From: Chryseobacterium sp. MFBS3-17 | GTDB taxonomy: Bacteria > Bacteroidota > Bacteroidia > Flavobacteriales > Weeksellaceae | Assembly (NCBI RefSeq): GCF_020687745.1 | Contig: NZ_JAJEWK010000006.1 | Coordinates: 62,001 to 126,000, forward strand | Direction of reading: 5' to 3' | Length of the DNA: 64,000 bases | Shown: positions 1 through 6,926 of the stretch, in pieces | How the letters are laid out: every line of letters begins with the position of its first letter | Position numbering within the stretch: position 1 is the stretch's first letter | Position numbers and translations under genes: made by a program | The notes under the pieces: model-generated | What the model was told of the DNA's origin: nothing | Database searches by the model: none | Seen by the model: the letters and a program-made list of their open reading frames with translations, nothing else

Positions 1-371
1 AATTGCAGTTTGAAATCCAGCCGGTCTATGTTGGATGCAGAAGGCACATACACCGAAATCACCGAATACCCTTCAAAATCTGCACGGATAATGCGTCCTT
101 CGTGGTCGTATTGTTCGATGCCACAACCGTAAATCACTTGTTTAGGTTCAATTTTGGAAGCAATGCCCACCCCGCTGTAGCCTTTGCGCACCGCCGAATG
201 CCAGTAACTGTGGTACCCCAGTTTTTCAAAACTTTCAATATCAATCTGGTCATTTCCTGCCTTGCTTTCCTGTATGCAGATGATATCGGGATCAGCCACT
301 TTCAGCCAGCCGGTAAAATCTTTGGTAAATGCCGCACGGATTCCGTTTACATTATAGGAGATAAGTTTCAT
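1..371 (-). CDS. xth: Exodeoxyribonuclease III, partial (C-terminus beyond the window)
   Basis: Only the first 123 or so residues are in the window; the gene runs off the left edge. The reverse-strand translation from the ATG at 371 begins MKLISYNVNGIRAAF and contains CIQESKA, the early metal-binding Glu motif of the exonuclease III / AP endonuclease family (EEP fold). The family makes abasic-site incisions and removes 3' blocks in base excision repair; full length is usually about 250-260 residues. A TATTTTTG -7 box (376-383, reverse strand) lies 4 bases before the ATG, which supports this start and suggests a very short leader. The gene is divergent from the SdpA remnant, whose surviving reading frame begins inside this promoter region. 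Confidence 0.92.
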   Translation of the reverse strand, partial: MKLISYNVNGIRAAFTKDFTGWLKVADPDIICIQESKAGNDQIDIESFEKLGYHSYWHSAVRKGYSGVGIASKIEPKQVIYGCGIEQYDHEGRIIRADFEGYSVISVYVPSASNIDRLDFKLQ

Positions 372-375
372 GGTA

Positions 376-383
376 CAAAAATA
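376..383 (-). promoter_or_regulatory. Promoter -7 box of xth
   Basis: Reverse-strand TATTTTTG fits the Bacteroidetes -7 consensus TAnnTTTG and ends 4 bases before the xth ATG. A clear -33 TTG is not obvious upstream, where sequence now belongs to the sdpA remnant. Confidence 0.6.
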
Positions 384-412
384 CAAAACAGTTTTGGGGA
401 AACAGAAAGCAC

Positions 413-679
413 TTGTTATTAGGATTAGAAAGAACGAGTAGAAGGGTAAGTCTTGAAATGGGGACACTTATCAATAAGCCATTAAAATGGAGATCATTGC
501 TTGATATTCATAGTATGTTGAATGATAAGAAGTATAACATTTTTATTTTTCAAGATGAGTTGGATTCAAAACTTGAAAAAGGCAATTATGTTTTAATTTC
601 TGAAGAAAGAATTCCATGGGCTTGGGCAAAAAACTTTAATGATCCAAGGCAGAAATACTATAAATTTATTATTAAATGA
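413..679 (+). pseudogene. SdpA-like protein, N-terminally truncated remnant
   Basis: The open frame runs from about 365 (no ATG until 458, M16 of the TTG-start version at 413) to the TGA at 677-679. It keeps what looks like the C-terminal half of an SdpA-family protein: a Gly-Leu-x-Arg segment (LLGLERTSRRVSLEMG) and a closing IPWAWAKN motif. SdpA of Bacillus is about 158 residues with an N-terminal membrane helix; here that helix and roughly the first half are gone, and the frame abuts the xth promoter. The next gene starts at 676 with an ATGA overlap, the usual sdpA-sdpB coupling. Assignment rests on gene order (SdpB- and SdpI-like genes follow) and remembered motif similarity. The composition is clearly more AT-rich than the flanking core genes. 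Confidence 0.55.
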
Positions 680-1512
680 AAGTCATCATCAATCCTTATA
701 ATATATGTCGATCAATGCTGGCTGTTGGAACTTTACTAACTTTAGTATCTAATTCCGAATAAGTATTATTTGGTAATCAATCTCCGGTTGGTAATTTAGG
801 ATTAATAGAGTATACGTTGTTTGCAATTTTTAACAATTTTATTGCGAAATTAGTGGCTATTATTGGATTGATATTCGTTATTTCTGGCATATATCCAAAA
901 TTCACTGGAATTATTCATGCATATATTACATATAGTTTCCTTTCTTATTGTGATGTAATTGATGGAGGAGACCATTTAGCTTCTAATTTGACCTTACTAT
1001 TAATTCCAATAACTTTGCTTGATAATAGTAAAAATCATTGGTTGAAAAATGGATTACTATATAGAAAAAACTACTATTTAAAATTAATTCAAAAAACTTT
1101 TTATACGTTAATTCATATACAGGTTTGTAGCGTTTATTTGCACGCTTTTGTAGGTAAACTTTTTATTGATGAATGGTTGAATGGTACTGCAGCTTATTAT
1201 TGGTTAACAAATAAATATTTTGGAGTTCATGTTATGTTTACTGACCTGACAGTAAAAATTTTATCAAACGAGTTCGTAACAACATTTGTTACCTGGGGTA
1301 CATTATTACTAGAGTTTGCATTAGCTTCATTCATTTTTGTAAGTAGGAAGAGTTTGAAACGTAGATTTTTGCTGTTTATCATTGCCATATTATTTCATTT
1401 CTGTATTTTCATTTTTCATGGATTAGCTTCTTTCTTCATGGTTATGTTTGCAGCTGCTACAATATATCTGATTCCTAAAAATATAAATTATCAAGTCAAT
1501 TTTAAATCATGA
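676..1512 (+). pseudogene. SdpB-like membrane protein (HTTM domain), interrupted by an in-frame stop
   Basis: From the ATG at 676 the frame reads a start typical of SdpB (NICRSMLAVGTLLTL), meets TAA at 760-762 after 28 codons, then continues in the same frame (VLFGNQSPVGNLGLIEY) to the TGA at 1510-1512. Read through, it would be about 278 residues with several hydrophobic helices and the charged loop DVIDGGDHLASNLTLLL typical of HTTM proteins. In Bacillus, SdpA and SdpB are needed to process the SdpC toxin. The part from 817 (TTG) onward remains open for 231 residues, so a truncated product is possible but would lack the first helix. Gene overlaps by ATGA at both ends (676-679, 1509-1512) show a former operon. 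A sequencing error at codon 29 would make the gene intact. Confidence 0.72.
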
Positions 1513-1847
1513 CAGAATCTCTTCAAAATATCCTGATTTTAGATGCAACGATATTTGCAGTGGTGGTTTTCTTCTATTTTTATAAATCGCCCGAAATTAA
1601 TTTTATGATTGGATACAGGACTAAAAGGTCTATGAAGAATCAAAGAAATTGGGAATATGCTCAAAAGAATTTCTTCCAAAAATGGTTATTGGTGATACCG
1701 GTAATGCTGTTTACGCAAATCCCTGTTTTTTTCGGATATGATTCAGAACGGATATTGGAATTATCTTTTTTTGAATTCCTGATTATCTCGGTGTATGCCA
1801 TAATAGATACGGAAAGGAATTTAAAGAAGATGGACAGTAACCATTAA
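1509..1847 (+). CDS. SdpI-family immunity-type membrane protein
   Basis: A 112-residue protein with three hydrophobic stretches (about 8-24, 57-75, 86-100) and the SdpI signature between helices 1 and 2, GYRTKRSMKNQRNWEYAQ (about residues 35-52). In Bacillus subtilis SdpI protects the producer from the SdpC toxin and also takes part in signalling with the repressor SdpR; no SdpR-like gene is present here. It follows the broken sdpB with an ATGA overlap, so it was translated from the same mRNA. Unlike its two upstream partners it shows no stop or frameshift, as expected if immunity outlives toxin production. No SdpC-like toxin gene can be seen in the window. Confidence 0.83.
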   Translation: MTESLQNILILDATIFAVVVFFYFYKSPEINFMIGYRTKRSMKNQRNWEYAQKNFFQKWLLVIPVMLFTQIPVFFGYDSERILELSFFEFLIISVYAIIDTERNLKKMDSNH

Positions 1848-1867
1848 TAAATTCAAATAAGTAAGAA

Positions 1868-2428
1868 TTACTTGTTCAGATACGGATTGTCATCCCGGTC
1901 GTGCGTTACCCAGGTCAGGCGGGAAGTGTCATAGCCTGCGTCCTGCGCTATTCTCAGATAGTTGGTTTTTACCGCTTCGGGAATGGTGGTACTGCGGGAC
2001 AGAATCCAGAGGTAGTCCAGATCCTTGCCGGCCACCAGCGCATAGCGGTAATCTTCATCCAGCGCAATCACATTGTAACCGGAATAAAACGGACCGAAGA
2101 AACTTACCTTCAACTCGGCAATATGCTTTTCGCCCCGGAATTTGGCTTTGCCCTCAGCTTTTTCCCATTCATTTTTCTTGTAATCAAAGCCGCTGTTCAG
2201 CACCTTTACCATACCGGATGGCTGCAGACTGTACTGCGCAGAAACGTTGTCCATATTGCGCTCATGTTTGAAATCAATCCGGGCAATTTCGTACCACGTA
2301 CCCATGTATTTTTCTGCGTTGAAGTTTTGGACAGCAGTTGCGTTTCCGGGGATTGATTGACAACTGCTCAGAAAAGCAATGACGCCTATAGAAAGTGCTG
2401 CAACAAGAAGTTTCTTCGTTGTATTCAT
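1868..2428 (-). CDS. Blc-type outer-membrane lipocalin (lipoprotein)
   Basis: 186 residues. The start is a lipoprotein signal peptide with lipobox FLSSC (Cys23). The mature part has the bacterial lipocalin pattern: MGTWYEIARI (the GxW motif of strand A), a middle FFGPFYSGYNVIALD segment, and a YLWILSRS C-terminal strand. Blc-type lipocalins bind lysophospholipids or fatty acids in the outer-membrane leaflet and are about 180 residues long, as here. It converges on sdpI with a 20-base gap. The ligand cannot be inferred. Confidence 0.9.
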   Translation of the reverse strand: MNTTKKLLVAALSIGVIAFLSSCQSIPGNATAVQNFNAEKYMGTWYEIARIDFKHERNMDNVSAQYSLQPSGMVKVLNSGFDYKKNEWEKAEGKAKFRGEKHIAELKVSFFGPFYSGYNVIALDEDYRYALVAGKDLDYLWILSRSTTIPEAVKTNYLRIAQDAGYDTSRLTWVTHDRDDNPYLNK

Positions 2429-2639
2429 AATATTGAGATTTAATGTTTTACGGAGAACAGGACTACACCCAACCCAGTGGTGAAGTATAGGGTGGTGTTT
2501 TTTTGTTGCTAATGCTGTGCCACTGATCCATCTTTATAGATGACCTTAATTTCTTATATAATTTCGTTGAAATTATGTAATTGCTTTTCCCGAAAATTTT
2601 CGTTATATTGTTGGTTGCCAAAGTAAAATAACAAAGGAT

Positions 2640-2765
2640 ATGGAAAATTTCAATTTAGGGCTGTTTGCAATACAGACTTTATTTATTGCAGGGACTGCAG
2701 GAGCAGTTATTTTATTGTGTGTTCTCATAAGAAATCTGTGGTTCAGGTTTTATGAGAACAGATAG
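2640..2765 (+). CDS. Small single-span membrane protein, 41 residues
   Basis: ATG at 2640 opens a 41-codon frame ending TAG at 2763-2765 (MENFNLGLFAIQTLF..., ending RFYENR). Residues about 8-32 form one strongly hydrophobic helix followed by a basic Arg-rich end, so a single-pass inner-membrane protein with the C-terminus in the cytoplasm is likely. A strong rho-independent terminator begins 5 bases after the stop, which argues for a real transcription unit. I do not recognise the family. Confidence 0.55.
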   Translation: MENFNLGLFAIQTLFIAGTAGAVILLCVLIRNLWFRFYENR

Positions 2766-2769
2766 CAAG

Positions 2770-2797
2770 AGCGCCCGCTGATCGGGCGCTTTTTTTG
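2770..2797 (+). terminator. Rho-independent terminator of the 41-residue ORF
   Basis: Perfect 8-bp stem AGCGCCCG / CGGGCGCT with loop CTGAT, followed by seven T. Confidence 0.9.
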
Positions 2798-2802
2798 TGC
2801 AT

Positions 2803-2836
2803 AAAAAAGCGGAAAAAATCCTGGGATTTTTTCCGC
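2803..2836 (-). terminator. Rho-independent terminator of porX
   Basis: Perfect 13-bp inverted repeat (2809-2821 / 2824-2836) followed on the reverse strand by six T (A-run 2803-2808). It lies 40 bases beyond the porX stop and directly next to the forward terminator at 2770-2797. Confidence 0.85.
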
Positions 2837-2876
2837 CATCTGCCCAAATATTCAAAATAAACTATGAAAAAAAAGA

Positions 2877-4421
2877 CTATTTGGGCTCCAGTATACTGAA
2901 TGGTACAATGCATTCTTCCAGAGAGATGCCGCCGTGCTGGTAGGTGTCTTTGTAATAGTTTACATAGTGGTTGTAATTCTTGGGGTAGGCCAGGAACATA
3001 TTATTTTTCGCGAAGATGTACTTTGAACTCAGGTTTCCCTTCGGCAGAAACAGTTTCTCCGGATTAGAAATGGCCCACACATCGCCCTCTTCATAGGTCA
3101 GGCTTTTTCCGGTTTTGTAACGGATGTTGGTAGAGGTTTCCCGGTCGCCCACTACTTTGCTCGGTTTTTTCACATAGATTGTTCCGTGATCGGTGGTAAT
3201 TACCAGCTTAAAGCCACTCTCAGCTGCAAGTTTTATGATTTTCAGCAGATAAGAATTTTCAAACCAGTTATAGGTGAGGGAACGGAAGGTCTTATCGTCC
3301 CGGATCAGTTGGTCTATGATGTGATTGTCTGTTTTGGCATGACTCAGAATATCAATAAAATTATATACGATTACCAGTAAATCATTGTTTTTGTGCTGGT
3401 TAAAGTCTTCGAAAATTTTCTTTTCAAAATCCGCATTCAGGATTTTCAGGTACTTGATGGATTTCGAGGAAAGCCCGAGACGCTTCATCTGATCATCCAG
3501 AAATTCGCGTTCGTGTTCATTTTTGTTGCCTTCTTCATTGTCATTAAACCACTTGTCCGGAAATCGTTTTTCTATTTCAGACGGAAGCAGTCCTGCAAAA
3601 AAGGAATTCCGGGCGTACTGTGTGGCGGTAGGCAGGATGCTGTAGTAATAATCTTCGCTGGTTTTATTGTAAAATTTGGTAAACAGGGGTTCGATAACTT
3701 TCCACTGGTCATAGCGCAGATTATCCACCATCAGGAGGAGTACTTTTTCTTTTTCCAGTTCGGGCTTCACTTTTTCCTTAAAGATGGTGTGACTCATCAT
3801 GGGTTTTTCGCCGCCGTGCAGCCAGTCTTCGTAATTCTTTTCAATATATTTGGCAAACTGAATATTGGCTTCTTCTTTCTGGCTTTGCAGCAAATCCGAG
3901 AACTCGTTATCAAAAACTTTGTCGAACTTTATTTCCCAGTTCAGGATTTTCTTGTAATAATTAGCCCACTCATCATAATTTTTCACATAAGACAATTCCA
4001 TGGAAAGATTCCGGAAGTCCTGTTGGTAAGATTGTATGGTATGTTGCTCTACCAGTTCATCTTCCCGCAGGTTTTTTTTGAGGGACAGCAGAATCTGACT
4101 CGGGTTTACAGGCTTCAGAATATAATCTGAAATTTGGGAGCCGATGGCTTCTTCCATAATGTGTTCTTCCTCACTCTTGGTCACCATGACGATTTTCAGG
4201 GCATTATCCAGCGCTTTAATCATGGGAATGGCTTCTATACCGGATATTCCCGGCATGTTTTCATCCAGAAAGGTCAGCTGAAATTTTTCCTGTTCTATCA
4301 GTTCCAGTGCTTCATTTACATTGTTTACGGGGGTTACATGGTAGCCTTTGTTTTCTAAAAAGACAATATGGGGTTTCAGTAAATCCACTTCATCATCAAT
4401 CCATAATATTTTTCCTGACAT
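2877..4421 (-). CDS. porX: PorX, T9SS response regulator with PglZ domain
   Basis: 514 residues. Residues 1-115 are a CheY-like receiver: acidic DDE at 9-11, phosphoacceptor Asp53 in FLDENMPG, Thr81 and Lys103 in LKPVNP. A helical linker follows, then a PglZ domain of the alkaline-phosphatase superfamily from about 215 to the end, with LLMVDNLRYDQW and TTDHGTIYVKKP metal-site motifs. PorX is the response regulator of the PorXY system that controls type IX secretion genes in Bacteroidetes; the PglZ domain has nucleotide phosphodiesterase activity in studied homologues. No histidine-kinase partner lies beside it, which is usual. The gene is monocistronic with its own terminator. T9SS cargo genes occur later in the window (50.0-53.0 kb). 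Confidence 0.93.
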   Translation of the reverse strand: MSGKILWIDDEVDLLKPHIVFLENKGYHVTPVNNVNEALELIEQEKFQLTFLDENMPGISGIEAIPMIKALDNALKIVMVTKSEEEHIMEEAIGSQISDYILKPVNPSQILLSLKKNLREDELVEQHTIQSYQQDFRNLSMELSYVKNYDEWANYYKKILNWEIKFDKVFDNEFSDLLQSQKEEANIQFAKYIEKNYEDWLHGGEKPMMSHTIFKEKVKPELEKEKVLLLMVDNLRYDQWKVIEPLFTKFYNKTSEDYYYSILPTATQYARNSFFAGLLPSEIEKRFPDKWFNDNEEGNKNEHEREFLDDQMKRLGLSSKSIKYLKILNADFEKKIFEDFNQHKNNDLLVIVYNFIDILSHAKTDNHIIDQLIRDDKTFRSLTYNWFENSYLLKIIKLAAESGFKLVITTDHGTIYVKKPSKVVGDRETSTNIRYKTGKSLTYEEGDVWAISNPEKLFLPKGNLSSKYIFAKNNMFLAYPKNYNHYVNYYKDTYQHGGISLEECIVPFSILEPK

Positions 4422-4601
4422 AAATTTGTTTTAAGTTGATTAATGCCGGTTCAGAATTCCGGCAGCATTTTATCTTTCAAAAATACGACCAAAACTTCTT
4501 AAATTTAGCCTAAAATAAAAAACTATTCGTTAAAGTTCAGTTAATATTCTGCAGTACTGCCGCGGGCATGCCACATCACCCGTTTTTTCATTCTATATTC
4601 G

Positions 4602-4609
4602 TAACTTTG
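4602..4609 (+). promoter_or_regulatory. Promoter -7 box of the HD-domain gene
   Basis: TAACTTTG matches TAnnTTTG and lies 18 bases before the ATG at 4628. It excludes the alternative upstream start at 4568. Confidence 0.65.
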
Positions 4610-4627
4610 ACGGCCATAATTGCGTAC

Positions 4628-5839
4628 ATGCAGAATAAATTTAAAATCATCAACGATCCGGTACACGGGTTCATTAAGATTCCTTACGAGATTCTTTTTG
4701 ACATCATAGAGCATCCCTACTTTCAGCGGTTACGCAGAATTTCCCAAACCGGTCTGCTGAGTCTTATTTTTCCGGGGGCCACCCATACCCGTTTTCACCA
4801 TGCCATCGGAGCCATGCACCTCATGTTTACCGCACTGGAAACCCTGAAGCTGAAAGGCGTTCAGATTTCCCGGGAAGAAGAAAAATCTGCCATGGCCGCC
4901 ATTCTGATGCATGACATTGGCCACGGACCGTTTTCGCACGCCCTGGAAAATTTGCTGATGGACAACTGGCATCATGAGGATTTGTCACTGCTTCTTATGG
5001 AGAAGCTGAATACGGAAATGAACGGGGAGCTTACGACTGCTATTCAGATGTTTAAAGGAATTTACCACCGGCAGTTTTTCAATCAGCTCATCTCTTCGCA
5101 ACTGGATGTGGACCGTCTGGATTATCTGAAACGAGACAGTTTCTATACCGGAGTTTCCGAGGGAAATGTTAATACTCAGCGCATCATCTCCATGATGAAT
5201 GTTGCTGATGATCAGCTGGTGATTGATGCCAAAGGGATTTACTCCGTAGAAAATTATCTGACGGCCAGAATGTTCATGTACTGGCAGGTGTACTATCATA
5301 AAACGGCCACGCTGGCAGAATTTTTACTGGTAAAAGTGATGAACCGGGCCAAGAAGCTGGCTTCTGAAGGGGTGGAACTGCCTGCTTCTGAAAATCTGCG
5401 CTATTTTTTATATAAAAACCACTTTGACAAAGCTTCAGAAGAAGATATTGCACGCTTTACCGAGCTGGATGATACAGATATGATTGCGGCTATGAAACAA
5501 TGGCAGTTTTCAGATGACTTTGTGCTCTCTTATTACTGCAAAGCACTCATGAAACGCAAATTCCCGAAAACGATCATCTCTGCCGAACCTTTTACTCCGG
5601 ACTTTATCCGGGAAAAAACAGATCAGGCCAATGAATATTTCGGGATTACAGAAGGTGATTTGCTGGTACATGAAATCAGCCGCAGTTTATTGCCGTATAA
5701 TCACAATAAACAGCCCATATATCTGTTAAGAAATAATGGCGATAAAACGCTGCTGAATGAGTTTGAGGGTCAGATACTTTCCTCCAAAATCACAGAGCCG
5801 GCCACCAAATATATATTATCTTTTCCGCGTATAGAATGA
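4628..5839 (+). CDS. HD-domain phosphohydrolase (SpoIIE/dGTPase-like HD superfamily)
   Basis: About 403 residues from the ATG at 4628 (MQNKFKIINDPVHGFI). It has the HD metal-binding set: an early His in the RFHHAIGAMHL segment, HDIGHGPFSH at about 95-104 and DVDRLDYLKRD further on. Proteins of this type are common one-copy genes in Bacteroidetes and are annotated as HD-superfamily phosphohydrolases; the substrate is not known from sequence, though the layout resembles dNTP triphosphohydrolases. The longer frame beginning at 4568 is rejected because a promoter -7 box (4602-4609) lies inside it. It is followed by lpxD with its own promoter. Confidence 0.88.
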   Translation: MQNKFKIINDPVHGFIKIPYEILFDIIEHPYFQRLRRISQTGLLSLIFPGATHTRFHHAIGAMHLMFTALETLKLKGVQISREEEKSAMAAILMHDIGHGPFSHALENLLMDNWHHEDLSLLLMEKLNTEMNGELTTAIQMFKGIYHRQFFNQLISSQLDVDRLDYLKRDSFYTGVSEGNVNTQRIISMMNVADDQLVIDAKGIYSVENYLTARMFMYWQVYYHKTATLAEFLLVKVMNRAKKLASEGVELPASENLRYFLYKNHFDKASEEDIARFTELDDTDMIAAMKQWQFSDDFVLSYYCKALMKRKFPKTIISAEPFTPDFIREKTDQANEYFGITEGDLLVHEISRSLLPYNHNKQPIYLLRNNGDKTLLNEFEGQILSSKITEPATKYILSFPRIE

Positions 5840-5880
5840 CAAAATTTTACGCGGAAATCAATGCCTTTTAGGGAATTTAT

Positions 5881-5888
5881 TATCTTTG
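5881..5888 (+). promoter_or_regulatory. Promoter -7 box of the lpxD-lpxC/fabZ-lpxA operon
   Basis: TATCTTTG fits TAnnTTTG and ends 6 bases before the lpxD ATG at 5895, so the transcript is nearly leaderless. A TTG start inside the box (5886) is therefore rejected. Confidence 0.7.
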
Positions 5889-5894
5889 CACGAT

Positions 5895-6926
5895 ATGGAA
5901 TTTACTGCCTCACAAATTGCGGGTTTTATTGAAGGAACAATCATAGGAGACGAGCATGCGCTTATTACCGGAGTTTCACCTATAGAACGGGGTGAAAACG
6001 GTCATCTTTCCTTTATTTCCCAGGATCGCTTTGCCGCTTATCTGGACACTACAGAATGTTCTGTACTGGTGGTTTCCAGGAAGCTGCTGGAAGACAAACC
6101 GTACCGTCCTACCATCATTGCGGTGGAGGATGCGTATCAGTCTTTTCAGGTCCTGATGAATATTTATCAGCAGATGCAGGGACGCAAAACCGGAGTGGAA
6201 GAAGGGTCCAGAATTCATGATACTGCAGTACTGGGAGAGGGAGTGTACATTGGAGCCTTTACCTATATTTCAGAGAAAGTTCAGGTGGGAAAAGATTCAC
6301 AAATCCATCCGCAGGTGTACATTGGCAAGAATGTGAAAATTGGTGAAAATTGCCGTATAGACAGTGGTGTGCGCATCTATGATTATACGGTGATCGGAAA
6401 TAACTGCACCATTCATTCCAATTCGGTTATCGGCAGTGACGGTTTCGGATTCCAGCCGTCCGGTAATGGTTATTCCAAAATTCCGCAACTCGGAAATGTG
6501 GTGATTCATGATGATGTGGAAATAGGTGCCAACTGCAGTATAGACCGCGGTACCATAGGTTCTACCATCATTGGTAAAGGAACCAAGATTGACAATCTGA
6601 TTCAGATTGCGCATAATGTGAGCATAGGTGAGCATAATGTGATTGCGGCGCAGGCAGGCATTGCGGGATCCACTACCATAGGAGACTGGAACATGATTGG
6701 CGGCCAGACCGGTGTGGTAGGCCATATCCGCATCGGTAATCAGGTGAAAGTCCAGGCACAGAGCGGTGTGAATTCCAATGTAAAAGATGGTGAAGTGCTG
6801 TATGGATCGCCGGCTATTAACGCCAGTGACTACCGCAGAAATTACATACATTTCCGCAACCTTACCGAAATCGAAAAAAGAATTACTAATCTCGAAAATA
6901 ACTCAAAAGAACAGTCCAATGAGTGA
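5895..6926 (+). CDS. lpxD: UDP-3-O-(3-hydroxyacyl)glucosamine N-acyltransferase
   Basis: About 343 residues. An N-terminal uridine-binding domain (1-100) is followed by a left-handed beta-helix of hexapeptide repeats (about 105-315). The catalytic His of the family is in LIQIAHNVSIG (about His240). LpxD adds the second 3-hydroxyacyl chain to glucosamine in lipid A synthesis, in the cytoplasm. The gene starts the operon lpxD, lpxC-fabZ, lpxA and overlaps the next start by 8 bases. A second, more divergent lpxD-like gene lies at 10207. Confidence 0.95.
   Translation: MEFTASQIAGFIEGTIIGDEHALITGVSPIERGENGHLSFISQDRFAAYLDTTECSVLVVSRKLLEDKPYRPTIIAVEDAYQSFQVLMNIYQQMQGRKTGVEEGSRIHDTAVLGEGVYIGAFTYISEKVQVGKDSQIHPQVYIGKNVKIGENCRIDSGVRIYDYTVIGNNCTIHSNSVIGSDGFGFQPSGNGYSKIPQLGNVVIHDDVEIGANCSIDRGTIGSTIIGKGTKIDNLIQIAHNVSIGEHNVIAAQAGIAGSTTIGDWNMIGGQTGVVGHIRIGNQVKVQAQSGVNSNVKDGEVLYGSPAINASDYRRNYIHFRNLTEIEKRITNLENNSKEQSNE

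Noticed and set aside
676-1512. HTTM protein as a vitamin K-dependent gamma-carboxylase
   Set aside because: It has only the HTTM part, and its neighbours are SdpA- and SdpI-like, so SdpB fits better.
2591-2602. 12-bp palindrome CGAAAATTTTCG upstream of the 41-residue ORF
   Set aside because: Short, AT-rich and without a regulator nearby; it may be chance.
3393-4130. 245-codon forward frame opposite porX
   Set aside because: Shadow of the PorX coding strand; Phe- and Ile-rich without domain features.
2877-4421. PglZ domain as a sign of a BREX or phage-defence locus
   Set aside because: The domain is joined to a receiver domain, which is the PorX architecture, and no other BREX gene is present.
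4568-4627. Longer start for the HD-domain gene
   Set aside because: A TAACTTTG promoter box lies inside this stretch and the added residues have no family similarity.
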